Positions 18,191-26,678 of a DNA stretch of 64,000 nucleotides are shown here, piece after piece (positions within the stretch are counted from its first letter, which is position 1; each line of letters opens with the position of its first letter). Under the pieces are notes generated by a model. It saw nothing but the letters and a program-made list of their open reading frames with translations. It did no database searches and was not told where the DNA came from. Source of the stretch: Deltaproteobacteria bacterium (lineage in GTDB: Bacteria; Myxococcota_C; UBA6777); assembly GCA_006226375.1 (NCBI GenBank), contig SBHC01000063.1, positions 295,075 through 359,074 of the forward strand. The letters are read 5' to 3'. Made by a program: the position numbers and the translations under genes.

Positions 18191-19471
18191 TTACTTGTTT
18201 CGGGATTGCAAGCGACCCTTTTGCTGCCATCCTTGAAGCCAGGAGCCCGTCAGATATGTGCTGATATTCGCTTGGCGCGTCGCCCGCTCCGACCATGCAA
18301 TCATCGCCGTCTGTGTGATGGTCCGAACCTCCGCATCAGGGGCGGAACCTGCAGCACAAGCCAAGCAGGTCAGACAACCCTGACGGCTGTCCAAGAATTG
18401 CATGTGCCCCACATCCTTGAGCAGGATCTCCCAGGCTGGGGACGACGAAGCGTTGTAAAACTTCTCGTAGTTGTCGGCTGTTGGTGCACAAGGTTGCAAC
18501 CCACCTGCCGACTTGTCTGCCCCAACCACAGCGATGGCGGCTTTGGTGTTGGCCATACCTTTCACAGCCGAGGGTCCACCCGACGTAAACGGGGGATTCG
18601 AGTCCACAGGATCAATCCCGAAATAGGCAACCACACGGGCATCAGCCTGTGCCGCGAGCGCACCAGCCTTTCCGCCTCGTGAGTGTCCAATCATCACAAC
18701 CTTGCTGGTGTCAATCAAACCTTTCAACGCACCTGTGCCCTTGTTCTCCAGGTCTGCCCAGTCGATCAACGACGCCAGTATCTTACCTAGAACATCATGC
18801 TTGATGTACGACAAGACACTCTCCTGGTTCGTATCCCAGCGCACCACAACATAGCCCCACTTGGCCAGCGCTGTTGCGTAGCTCTTGTACTGTGTTGCAT
18901 TCAGTTGAAAACCATTGGAAATGATCGCCAACGGATAAGGTGCCTGACGCGTCCCCTGTCCTGCAGCAGGGATGGTAACTTGTAGAAAGACGGTGCAGAA
19001 CCGAGGTCCACAACCTGTGGAAGAAGGTGCATTGTGCGTAATCTTGGAGAGGTCACTGACCTGTAGAGGTCCTGGCTGCGTGTAATCAACAGCAGCAGGA
19101 GGAGGCTCTGGTTGTGGCTCAGGGCCGGGTTCTGGACCTGCTTCTGGTCCCACAGTAGGCTCCGGCCCTGTTTCTGGTCCGACGGTGGGCTCCGGTCCTG
19201 CTTCTGGACCTGTGGTAGGCTCTGGTCCGACGGTTGGTTCCGGTCCTGTTGTAGGTTCTGGCCCGACAGTGGACTCAGGGCCAGCCTCTTTCCCGGCAGC
19301 CGGTTCTTGTTCACCCGCTGGATTCTCGGTAACGCTCGTTGTTTCCGAAGAGCCAGAAGAATCAGGGAGTCCAAACTCCGTGACAGGAACCTCTGTGCCA
19401 CAAGCGATCGCCGTCCACATCAACCCCAAGCCGGCACACACAACAACCATCCATCGCAACAAAACATTCAT
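18191..19471 (-). CDS. Chlorophyllase-like alpha/beta-hydrolase lipoprotein
   Basis: A 426-residue lipoprotein. The lipobox TAIAC places the lipid on Cys24. Residues 61-124 are a degenerate 5-residue repeat of the GPEPT/VGPE type, a stiff acidic Pro/Glu stalk. The C-terminal domain (about 135-426) is an alpha/beta hydrolase with nucleophile Ser264 in GHSRGGKAG, then YFGIDPVD (acidic residue) and KDVGHMQFLD (His). GHSRGG and GIDPVD are the signatures of chlorophyllases and related dienelactone/PETase-like hydrolases. Several cysteines (CGPRFC, CLTCLAC) may form disulfides, as expected outside the cytoplasm. It probably cleaves an ester outside the inner membrane; chlorophyll is unlikely to be the substrate. 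Confidence 0.82.
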   Translation of the reverse strand: MNVLLRWMVVVCAGLGLMWTAIACGTEVPVTEFGLPDSSGSSETTSVTENPAGEQEPAAGKEAGPESTVGPEPTTGPEPTVGPEPTTGPEAGPEPTVGPETGPEPTVGPEAGPEPGPEPQPEPPPAAVDYTQPGPLQVSDLSKITHNAPSSTGCGPRFCTVFLQVTIPAAGQGTRQAPYPLAIISNGFQLNATQYKSYATALAKWGYVVVRWDTNQESVLSYIKHDVLGKILASLIDWADLENKGTGALKGLIDTSKVVMIGHSRGGKAGALAAQADARVVAYFGIDPVDSNPPFTSGGPSAVKGMANTKAAIAVVGADKSAGGLQPCAPTADNYEKFYNASSSPAWEILLKDVGHMQFLDSRQGCLTCLACAAGSAPDAEVRTITQTAMIAWSERATRQANISTYLTGSWLQGWQQKGRLQSRNK

Positions 19472-19531
19472 CGTAGTCTCTCTCTATGCTGCACTTCATG
19501 ACCTGTAGCAGAACACCCAGGCATCTGTTAT

Positions 19532-19545
19532 CGAACAACTGTTCA
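19532..19545. promoter_or_regulatory. LexA-like dyad upstream of the hydrolase lipoprotein
   Basis: CGAACAACTGTTCA contains the perfect palindrome GAACAACTGTTC, and matches the general CGAAC-N4-GTTCG layout of Gram-positive-type SOS boxes. It lies 60 bases upstream of the start at 19471. With one site only, a chance dyad cannot be excluded. Confidence 0.3.
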
Positions 19546-19666
19546 AACAAAGCGTGAAGTAGTACAAAAGAGATATGTTGTCAAAGGATTTTTTATTCCA
19601 AGAGTTGAATATTTCGAGAGGAAAGAGAGGAGTGGAAGAGTGGTCAGGGGGTAGAGAGAGGAAGGT

Positions 19667-20188
19667 TTAGTCGTCTTTTGCGCCGTTTTCGATCCACTTT
19701 TTGATTTGGTCGATATCGGACTGTTCGATGGTGTTGGCGCCGAGGGGCATTTTGCTACCGATGGCATCGAAGCCTGTAGCGCGGCTCTCAGGAGCGAGAA
19801 GCTTTTGGTACAGGACGCTCTCGTCGGGCTTGCCAGGAGCGACAATTTTGAGGCCTTTGTCTTTGGTGTTGAAGCCTTCACCGTCGCGCTGAAGGTCAGC
19901 TGCGCTGGCCCCCGCGAGGGTCAGGTTTCCGCTCTTGCTTCCTTCACCATGACACTCGCCAGCCTTACCACAGCTTTTTTGAAAGATGGGCTGGATACAG
20001 GCTTTGTAGGTGGGGTTGGTGCTACAGTCACCGGTTCCACCGTTGTTGTTTTCATTTCCATTGCTGTTTGTGTTGGTATTGGCGTTGGTGTTGGAGTTGC
20101 TGTTGTTGTCACCACCGCCACCACAAGCTGCAAAAAGCCATACACTCAAACATGCACAAAGAATACCTACCGAGAAACGCTTGAACAT
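19667..20188 (-). CDS. Lipoprotein with cytochrome-c-like domain (atypical haem motif)
   Basis: A 173-residue lipoprotein. The start at 20188 follows GAAGGAGATGAG; the frame is open 35 codons earlier. The lipobox FAAC gives Cys22, followed by Gly4 and an Asn/Ser/Thr linker (about 27-52). The C-terminal part resembles the planctomycete-type cytochrome C domain: CIQPIFQKSC, then ECHGEGSKSGNLTL, VAPGKPDESVLYQKL and KMPLGANTIEQSDIDQIKKWIENGA, where the methionine would be the distal haem ligand. The haem-attachment site is not CxxCH but C73-x5-C79-H80. It may be a peripheral electron-transfer or sugar-oxidising partner protein. It stands alone behind a long upstream region. Confidence 0.75.
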   Translation of the reverse strand: MFKRFSVGILCACLSVWLFAACGGGGDNNSNSNTNANTNTNSNGNENNNGGTGDCSTNPTYKACIQPIFQKSCGKAGECHGEGSKSGNLTLAGASAADLQRDGEGFNTKDKGLKIVAPGKPDESVLYQKLLAPESRATGFDAIGSKMPLGANTIEQSDIDQIKKWIENGAKDD

Positions 20189-20517
20189 GAACTCATCTCC
20201 TTCTTCTTGTTCGTACAGCGAACAAATCATCTGTTGCTGCTGAAAGCCTGACACCTGTTGTCTAGACACCGGTGACAGCCGAAAGCGTGACACTTATTCT
20301 CTTGATTTTTCATCATCCGTCAAGAATCAGGGACTTCGCGACGAACAATGAGCACAAAACGAAGTTTTGTAATTGGAAAGAGTGGAACGTATTCTATGAT
20401 GCAGGGCTGGTTGTCAAGAGGCGAATCTCCGTGTACAACGGGGCCTCTCCTTCCGTGGGAAGCCCAGGAGTTGGCTACCCACGCACCAAAGTACCTGTAA
20501 GATAGGCGTGTTGCAGC
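20189..20517. other. 329-base divergent intergenic region before folE2
   Basis: It holds the promoters of the cytochrome-like lipoprotein (leftward) and folE2 (rightward). TGAAAGCCTGACAC at 20241-20254 and CGAAAGCGTGACAC at 20280-20293 form an imperfect direct repeat, 39 bases apart. Between them is the palindrome TGTCTAGACA (20259-20268), followed by ACCGGTGACA. No clear Zur box, although folE2 is Zur-controlled in some bacteria. Confidence 0.45.
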
Positions 20518-21315
20518 ATGATTGACATACAAAACCAGCAAGACCATCGAGAGATCCCCATTGACCTTGTCGGTGTCAGTGACCTTCGCTATCCCATTGT
20601 CGTGTTGGATCAAAAGCGCGAAAAGCAAGAGACCGTAGCGACCATCAACATGTCGGTGAGTTTGCCCCATCATTTTAAGGGGACACACATGAGCCGGTTC
20701 GTGGAGATACTGACAGAGCACCGCGGCGACATGACCATGCACACGCTGCCTCGCATTCTCCATACGCTGAAAGAGCGTCTGGACGCGGAGAGTGCTCGTG
20801 TGGAGATTCACTTCCCCTACTTCCTGGAGCGCGTCGCCCCTGCCACTGGGTCCAAAGCCTTGATGGACTACACTTGCTGGTTCCATGGCGAATCCAACGG
20901 CTCCAGCGACGACTTTGTCCTCGGCGTCCAAGTTCCAGTCACGAGCCTTTGTCCATGCAGCAAAGCCATCAGCGACTATGGAGCACACAACCAACGGGGC
21001 ACAATCACACTTGAAGTCCGTACCACTCGGGATAGCAACGATGAGCCCCACATGATTTGGATCGAAGAGTTGGTGGAGGTTGCTGAAAGCTCAGCGTCTG
21101 CCCCTGTGTACCCGCTGCTCAAGAGAGCAGACGAAAGACATGTAACGATGCAGGCTTATGACAACCCAGTGTTCGTCGAAGACATGGTCCGCAATGTGAC
21201 AGCTGCCATGCAACAAGACGAACGGGTTCAGTGGTTCAAGGTCCATGCAGTCAATATGGAGAGCATCCACAACCACAACGCCTTCGCGAAGATCGAATGG
21301 ACTCGCCCAGCCTAA
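20518..21315 (+). CDS. folE2: GTP cyclohydrolase FolE2 (type IB)
   Basis: A 265-residue GTP cyclohydrolase IB, which opens GTP to dihydroneopterin triphosphate, the first step of folate and of queuosine-type 7-deazaguanine synthesis. The family signature SLCPCSKAISDYGAHNQRG is intact, with the cysteine pair at 145 and 147, and the C-terminal NMESIHNHNAFA matches the metal-binding histidine region. This enzyme is the metal-flexible alternative to the zinc-dependent FolE; it is used when zinc is low in some bacteria. No other folate or queuosine gene is in the window. The start is GTG-free ATG; I see no strong ribosome binding site directly before it. Confidence 0.93.
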   Translation: MIDIQNQQDHREIPIDLVGVSDLRYPIVVLDQKREKQETVATINMSVSLPHHFKGTHMSRFVEILTEHRGDMTMHTLPRILHTLKERLDAESARVEIHFPYFLERVAPATGSKALMDYTCWFHGESNGSSDDFVLGVQVPVTSLCPCSKAISDYGAHNQRGTITLEVRTTRDSNDEPHMIWIEELVEVAESSASAPVYPLLKRADERHVTMQAYDNPVFVEDMVRNVTAAMQQDERVQWFKVHAVNMESIHNHNAFAKIEWTRPA

Positions 21316-21337
21316 CCAGGTCTTCCCCCAACCAACG

Positions 21338-22783
21338 CTACCCTTCCTGACGTTCTTCTGCATGTCCATTCACAAACTGCGCACGAAGCAAACCGTGTTG
21401 CTTCATCTTCCGAGTGAACGAGCGCCGACTGATGCCTGCATAATCAGCGCTGTTGCCGACGTGACCGTGGCAATGCTCCAAGCAGTGCGACAAAAATTGT
21501 CGTTCGGCCTGTTCCAAGAAAGGGGACAACCCCTGATCCCAGGCCCACGGAAGCTCAGTAGATTGGGACGTCGCCGCCTGCTGAAGTCGAACGTTGGAAC
21601 CGGCTGAAAGGTTGAAGGGCTCCATCACAACATCGAAGTCATCCCGGGATAGAACTCGATTTGCGTTCGTCAACAGCAAACGTTCGACAAAGTTCTCCAG
21701 TTGACGGACGTTCCCGGGCCATTCGTACTCCACCAAAGCGTCCAAGAAGCTGTCTTCCACCTGCGGTCGATCCATGTTGTACTGTTCTGAAAATTTCCGC
21801 ATGAAGTAGGCGAACAAAAACAGCACGTCTTCTTGTCGTTGACGCAAGGGTGGAACAACCAAGTACAGCACACTCAGTCGGTACATCAAGTCCTCGCGAA
21901 ACGAACCCTCTTTCACTTTCTTTTCCAGAAGCTCGTTGGTCGCAGCGATCACCCGGACGTCCACAGGAACCTCATCGTGTCCTCCCACAGGGCGAATCGT
22001 GTGTTCCTGAAGGGTACGGAGGAGTCGTTGCTGCACTTCCAGTGGGACGTGATTCATCTCATCCAGAAACAGGGTCCCTCCGTCAGCGTGCCGGAACAGT
22101 CCCTTTTTGTCACGCATTGCACCTGTGAATGAGCCCTTCACGTGCCCAAACAGCTCCGAATCAATAAGATGTTCAGGAACAGCACCACAGTTTAATACAA
22201 CAAACGCGCCCTTCCTCTTGGAGCGTCGATGCAGCGCGCGAGCGAGCAGTTCTTTTCCTGTTCCTGTTTCACCCCAAATTAAGACAGTAGCATCCGTTTC
22301 AGCGATGTTGTCGCATGTGTTGAACAAGTCCCACATTTTGGGGCTTCGACTCACCAACCCTTCAAAACGAGAGCTGGCTGTCAACTCGTCCGTGATGTCG
22401 TTCATTCGGGGGAGGAAGCGCTGCTCATCAATAATTTGCTCCACCGACTCCACAACACTTTGTGGTCGCTCCGACAACAACACATCTTTGGCACCTGCAA
22501 GGAACGCTTTGCGAACATTCAACGCTGTTGCTTTCGGAGCCCATAGCACAACATCAACGAGTGGCCACTGTCGCCGCAATGAGCGAATGGCCACTTCCAT
22601 CGACATACCTTTCACAGCCGTTCGATGAAGAAGCAAACACCGGGGAGGAGGAGTAGACTCTGCAAACTGAAAGAACTGCTGAAACCGACGCAGAGGGTAC
22701 AACCGAATCCCCACATCACGAAGCTGTTTTCCAACACGACTGCAACCCAACCCCCACACCACTCTCAACTCTTCCGGTGACAT
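21338..22783 (-). CDS. Sigma-54-dependent transcriptional activator with degenerate receiver
   Basis: A 481-residue bacterial enhancer-binding protein. Residues 1-130 look like a response-regulator receiver fold without the phospho-acceptor aspartate I would expect, so phosphorylation is doubtful. The AAA+ domain follows with Walker A GETGTGKE at 171-178, the sigma-54 contact loop GSFTGA at 217-222 (canonical GAFTGA with Ala to Ser), Walker B GGTLFLDEM and the arginine finger region FREDLMYRLSV. The last 60 residues hold a Fis-type helix-turn-helix (HVGNSADYAGISRRSFTRKM). It is divergent from argC, and the dyads in between are plausible operators. It probably regulates itself or the neighbouring genes, but no sigma-54 promoter is visible there. 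Confidence 0.9.
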   Translation of the reverse strand: MSPEELRVVWGLGCSRVGKQLRDVGIRLYPLRRFQQFFQFAESTPPPRCLLLHRTAVKGMSMEVAIRSLRRQWPLVDVVLWAPKATALNVRKAFLAGAKDVLLSERPQSVVESVEQIIDEQRFLPRMNDITDELTASSRFEGLVSRSPKMWDLFNTCDNIAETDATVLIWGETGTGKELLARALHRRSKRKGAFVVLNCGAVPEHLIDSELFGHVKGSFTGAMRDKKGLFRHADGGTLFLDEMNHVPLEVQQRLLRTLQEHTIRPVGGHDEVPVDVRVIAATNELLEKKVKEGSFREDLMYRLSVLYLVVPPLRQRQEDVLFLFAYFMRKFSEQYNMDRPQVEDSFLDALVEYEWPGNVRQLENFVERLLLTNANRVLSRDDFDVVMEPFNLSAGSNVRLQQAATSQSTELPWAWDQGLSPFLEQAERQFLSHCLEHCHGHVGNSADYAGISRRSFTRKMKQHGLLRAQFVNGHAEERQEG

Positions 22784-22801
22784 CCATCCTCCTCTAACAA
22801 C

Positions 22802-22878
22802 TGAGCCAACTCTGGCTCAAACAAATCAGTGAGCCAAATATGACTCAACAAAACATGACAAGGTTGTCTCATGACTCA
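22802..22878. promoter_or_regulatory. Two dyads and a half-site of TGAGCCA type in the divergent promoter region
   Basis: Dyad 1 is TGAGCCA-ACTC-TGGCTCA at 22802-22819 (perfect). Dyad 2 is TGAGCCA-AATA-TGACTCA at 22830-22847 (one change). The two are 28 bases apart, and a further TGACTCA lies at 22872-22878. They sit 19 to 95 bases upstream of the activator start and about 220 bases before argC. Their regular spacing suggests cooperative binding of one dimeric regulator. Confidence 0.6.
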
Positions 22879-23099
22879 AACGGTAGAGGAAAAGATCCAA
22901 TAAAGTCAAGGCTTGTTGGGCTGGCATGGTGTTTGCTCATGGGCAGAGACCAAAGAGGCCGAACTTTATGGAAGTTCCCGAAAGACTGAAAAAAACGTCG
23001 CCTCACCAATCTACAAACATCTTCCCTGACAATACGTTACGACACACAGAAACCGCTGTTTCGGACACGAGAACAACGAACAGCAGAGGATGGAGCGAT

Positions 23100-24215
23100 A
23101 TGAGACCGACACCCCAACACACCCAAGAAGAGAACAAGGAGCACATTCTTCAGACTCCCAGATACCGAGTGGGAATCATGGGAGCAAGCGGCTACACAGG
23201 CACAGAGCTTGTACAGATCTTGCAGCATCACCCGGCGATTCAGATTGCTTTTGCGACCTCAAGGAGCTACGCAGGGCAGAGCCTACGAGCGGTTGAGCCC
23301 TCCGCGCCCAACTTGATGCTGCAGCCGCCAGATAGTGTCTCGGTCAAAGATGTGGATGTGGTGTTTGTTTGCCTCCCCCATGGAACAACTGCTGCCATCA
23401 CAAAAGAATGCTTGGAAGCCGGCGCCCGAGTCGTTGACCTCTCTGGAGACCTTCGGCTGCGCTCCGAAAAGCTGCACCAGAAAGTCTATGGAACACCGCG
23501 GTCCAAAGGTTTAAGCCAGCAAGCGGTGTACGGTCTCACTGAATTCCAAAGACACCTCTTGCCAGGTGCCAACCTGGTGAGCAACCCTGGCTGTTATCCA
23601 ACGTGCTCAATGCTTGGGCTGGCTCCGCTTGCTCGCGAGGGTTTGCTCGAAGGCGACGTCGTCATCCAGGCTGTGTCGGGTATTTCCGGAGCCGGACGCA
23701 AAGCCCGACCCAACACCCACTTCTGCATGGCGACCGAGAACGTTCGTCCCTACAAGCCGGGACGCCTTCACCGTCATGTACCGGAGATGGAACAAACCCT
23801 CCATATCCTCTCCCCAGAAGGCACAGAGTTACCGCAAGTCATCTTTAATCCACACACTGTACCTGTGGAACGAGGAATGCTCGCGACAATGGTCGTTCAG
23901 GTACCCAAGATGAGCTATCCGCAAGTTCGTGAGCTGTTCCTGCAGACTTACCAGTCGGAGCCCTTTGTGGAAGTACTTCCTGAGGGTGAAGCAGCAGAGA
24001 TCCGGACAGTGACACGCACCAACCGCGTGGCTATCGGTCTGCACTCTGTAGCAGGCAGCGACCGTATCGTGGTGACCTGCGCCATCGACAACTTGCAGAA
24101 AGGTGCCGCCGGTCAGGCCGTGCAAAACATGAACCTGATGCTTGGACTGGAAGAAACGACCGGGCTCATCGGCGCTCCCCCCGCCCTTATTGGATGGCAG
24201 GATAACGCACAATGA
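23100..24215 (+). CDS. argC: N-acetyl-gamma-glutamyl-phosphate reductase
   Basis: A 371-residue NADPH-dependent enzyme, the third step of arginine biosynthesis. Seen: the nucleotide-binding MGASGYTGTEL near the start and the catalytic cysteine in SNPGCYPTC. GIHP-type end residues and the RVAIGLHSVAG region fit. The start at 23100 is chosen because AGAGGATGGAG precedes it; the frame is open to 22926, but those 58 residues look non-coding and would reach into the regulatory region. The stop overlaps the argB start by 4 bases (ATGA), so the two are translationally coupled. First gene of the arginine operon argC-argB-argD-GNAT-argJ. Confidence 0.95.
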   Translation: MRPTPQHTQEENKEHILQTPRYRVGIMGASGYTGTELVQILQHHPAIQIAFATSRSYAGQSLRAVEPSAPNLMLQPPDSVSVKDVDVVFVCLPHGTTAAITKECLEAGARVVDLSGDLRLRSEKLHQKVYGTPRSKGLSQQAVYGLTEFQRHLLPGANLVSNPGCYPTCSMLGLAPLAREGLLEGDVVIQAVSGISGAGRKARPNTHFCMATENVRPYKPGRLHRHVPEMEQTLHILSPEGTELPQVIFNPHTVPVERGMLATMVVQVPKMSYPQVRELFLQTYQSEPFVEVLPEGEAAEIRTVTRTNRVAIGLHSVAGSDRIVVTCAIDNLQKGAAGQAVQNMNLMLGLEETTGLIGAPPALIGWQDNAQ

Positions 24216-24967
24216 AAACAACTTGCATCATCAAAGTAGGCGGCGCACACCTCGAAGACACCGAGTATTTGACCGCACTTGCAGGTTACATCGCCTACCG
24301 TAAAAACGCTGGGCATCAGGTCGTTCTGGTACACGGCGGTGGTAAAGAGATCTCAGCCTGGCACAAACGATTGGACCTCCCCTTCTACAAGAAAGAGGGA
24401 CTTCGTGTGACTCCGCCGGAAAGCATGGACCTCGTCACCATGATCCTGTGTGGCCTCGTGAACAAGCGGCTAGTCGCTCACATGAACCGCATGGGACTGA
24501 AAGCAGTGGGCGTCAGCGGTGTCGACTTTGGGATGTTGCAAGCACCGCTTCGTGATGAACGCGAATACGGTCGCGTGGGCGATTCTCCTGTCGTACAGGT
24601 AGAGCCGCTCAAACACATGCTCGATGCTGGTGACCTCGTCGTGCTTGCTCCGGTTTGTGCAGGTCCCGACGGTGACCCTGTCAATGTCAACGCGGACACG
24701 ACGGCACAAGCGGTCGCTGTTGCTTTGAAAGCCGAGAACCTGGAGTTTGTCACAGACGTTCCAGCGGTACGCACCGACGAAGGCGAAGAGTCCACTCTTC
24801 CCAGCCACGAAATTCCCCAACTGATCGAACAATCCATTGTCCAAGGCGGCATGATACCCAAGCTAACCGCAGGCATCGCAGCCCTGCGCGGAGGCGTCCA
24901 TCATGTCTTTGTGGGCAATCTAAATAGCCTTCAACAGGGCGCAGCTACCGAGGTATTTCTCGCATGA
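24212..24967 (+). CDS. argB: Acetylglutamate kinase
   Basis: A 251-residue kinase that phosphorylates N-acetylglutamate, the second step of arginine synthesis. The amino-acid-kinase fold is recognisable from KVGGAHLED, LVHGGGKEI, the VNVNADTTAQAVAVAL segment with its nucleotide-binding region, and the C-terminal GGMIPKLTAGIAALRGGVHHVFVG. It is on the short side for ArgB (usually about 260-300), and lacks the N-terminal helix associated with arginine feedback inhibition in hexameric forms, so it may be insensitive to arginine. That last point is an inference from length only. It overlaps argC and argD by 4 bases each. Confidence 0.95.
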   Translation: MKTTCIIKVGGAHLEDTEYLTALAGYIAYRKNAGHQVVLVHGGGKEISAWHKRLDLPFYKKEGLRVTPPESMDLVTMILCGLVNKRLVAHMNRMGLKAVGVSGVDFGMLQAPLRDEREYGRVGDSPVVQVEPLKHMLDAGDLVVLAPVCAGPDGDPVNVNADTTAQAVAVALKAENLEFVTDVPAVRTDEGEESTLPSHEIPQLIEQSIVQGGMIPKLTAGIAALRGGVHHVFVGNLNSLQQGAATEVFLA

Positions 24968-26157
24968 ATGCACTGAAACAAGACCCTTCAACGTCACTCC
25001 TTCATCGCGCGGAGCACGTGCTCGCTCCGACGTACAAACGTCCCGACACGCTGTTCGTTCGCGGAGACGGCTGCCACCTCTACGATGCACATGGCAACGA
25101 ATACATCGACATGACCAGCGGGGTTGCAGTCAATGCGTTGGGTCACCGTTCTCCCGTTGTGATGAAGGCTTTGCGAGACGCCGCAGAAGGTCTGGTCCAT
25201 ACATCCAACTTGTTCCACACCGCGCCGGCCATCCAACTGGCTGATGCTCTGGTCCGTCATTCGTTCGCCGACAAGGTCTTTTTCGCCAATTCGGGCGCAG
25301 AATCTGTCGAAGGCGCGATCAAGTTCGCTCGCCTCTACGGTGGCGAAGCTCGACACGAGATTGTGTACATGGACGGATCGTTCCATGGCCGCACCTTGGG
25401 CGCACTCTCCGCAACAGATCGGGAGAAGATTCGTCTCCCGTTCAAGCCGCTTCCCCAAGGTTACAGTCGGGCTCCTTGGAACAACCCAGCCGCGTTGGAC
25501 GCAGTGACAACAGAAACAGCCGCTGTCATTGTTGAGCCAATCCAGGGAGAAGGTGGCATTCGACTGGCCAATCCCTCCTGGATGCGAAGCCTACGCCAGC
25601 GTTGCAACGACACAGGAACCCTCCTCATCTTTGACGAGATCCAAGGCGGCCTCGGCCGCACTGGAAAGCTCTGGGCCCATGAGCATTACAACGTAACACC
25701 CGACCTGATGACTCTCGCCAAGCCTCTTGCTGGCGGGCTCCCGATGGGCGCTGTCCTGATGACAGACCGGGTCGCCGAAGCCGTAACGTACGGATGCCAC
25801 GCCACAACCTTCGGCGGCGGACCTGTAGTCGCCTCCGTCGCGCTTGCGGTCTTTGAGGAGGTCGCCCGACCCGAATTCCTGAGTGAAGTTCGCAAGAAAG
25901 GCAGCAAACTTGTCGAGATGTTGCAGGCGTTGAACTCGCCCCACATCGATGAGATCCGCGGCCCAGGATTGTTTGTAGGCGTCCGTCTGCACGAAGACCT
26001 CGCCAAAGTCACGGCCTTGGCCCGAGAAGAAAAGCTTCTGCTTGTGGGTGCTGGAGACAATGTCATCCGCTTCATTCCGTCCCTCAACGTCACCCAAGCT
26101 GTGCTGGAAGAAGCAGTCGCACGCTTTGGCCGCGTCCTTCGACGTCTGGACGACTGA
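24964..26157 (+). CDS. argD: Acetylornithine aminotransferase
   Basis: A 397-residue class III PLP aminotransferase, converting N-acetylglutamate semialdehyde to N-acetylornithine. Signatures: GVAVNALGHRSPVV, FFANSGAESVEGAIKFAR, YMDGSFHGRTLGALSAT, VEPIQGEGGI and LIFDEIQGGLGRTG with the cofactor Asp, then the Schiff-base lysine in LMTLAKPLAGGLPMGA. It could also serve in lysine synthesis as succinyldiaminopimelate aminotransferase. The ATG overlaps the argB stop (ATGA), the clearest sign of a tight operon. Confidence 0.95.
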   Translation: MNALKQDPSTSLLHRAEHVLAPTYKRPDTLFVRGDGCHLYDAHGNEYIDMTSGVAVNALGHRSPVVMKALRDAAEGLVHTSNLFHTAPAIQLADALVRHSFADKVFFANSGAESVEGAIKFARLYGGEARHEIVYMDGSFHGRTLGALSATDREKIRLPFKPLPQGYSRAPWNNPAALDAVTTETAAVIVEPIQGEGGIRLANPSWMRSLRQRCNDTGTLLIFDEIQGGLGRTGKLWAHEHYNVTPDLMTLAKPLAGGLPMGAVLMTDRVAEAVTYGCHATTFGGGPVVASVALAVFEEVARPEFLSEVRKKGSKLVEMLQALNSPHIDEIRGPGLFVGVRLHEDLAKVTALAREEKLLLVGAGDNVIRFIPSLNVTQAVLEEAVARFGRVLRRLDD

Positions 26158-26186
26158 ACTCCATACAAGAGAGACCACCCAAAACC

Positions 26187-26678
26187 ATGCAGAAAGCAAA
26201 CGAGTTTCGGTTGGAGTGCGCCCGACACGACGATGTTCCCCAGCTGGTCCGCCTGATGGGAAGTGTAGTTCCTGACTGTGCTCCTCACACGGTGTGGGAG
26301 TTGCCCTGGAATTGGGTCAATTATCACGTCATTCGGGACGAAAACAACGACATCATCGCAGCAGGCTCACTCCAAGACACAGAGGAAGGCGACGTCGAGT
26401 TGCGAGGCATAGTGGTGAAGCCAGAGTGGCGAGGCAGTGGGATTGCCACTTCGCTGCTCGAACAGCTTGTCCGCCACGCCAAAAGCCTTAACAAGCGGCT
26501 GGTCTGCATCACAGGAAAGCCCGACTTCTTCGAACGATTTGGTTTTCAGCAAGCCACTTACTTATGGCAGCACGCGTGGCAGCGCCACCGCCCGGACCGC
26601 AAACCTTCGCAGCGTGTTGCGATGCTTTGTTACCCTCAAGGAACAACCCATCATGTCGAACAAACCTTACGTTCTTGA
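26187..26678 (+). CDS. GNAT acetyltransferase, probable short-form N-acetylglutamate synthase
   Basis: A 163-residue GNAT-fold protein between argD and argJ. The acetyl-CoA-binding motif A is visible as LRGIVVKPEWRGSGIATSLL, followed by FFERFGF, the usual GNAT motif-B ending. Position inside an arginine operon and the small size suggest the 'short NAGS' type that starts the pathway by acetylating glutamate. The argJ product can do this reaction too, so this would be either redundant or feed-forward. Its end overlaps argJ by 26 bases in another frame. Function from context only. Confidence 0.72.
   Translation: MQKANEFRLECARHDDVPQLVRLMGSVVPDCAPHTVWELPWNWVNYHVIRDENNDIIAAGSLQDTEEGDVELRGIVVKPEWRGSGIATSLLEQLVRHAKSLNKRLVCITGKPDFFERFGFQQATYLWQHAWQRHRPDRKPSQRVAMLCYPQGTTHHVEQTLRS

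Noticed and set aside
22802..22847. Reading the dyads as a classical ARG box
   Set aside because: The ARG box consensus is AT-rich (TGAAT/ATTCA halves); these sites have TGAGCC/GGCTCA.
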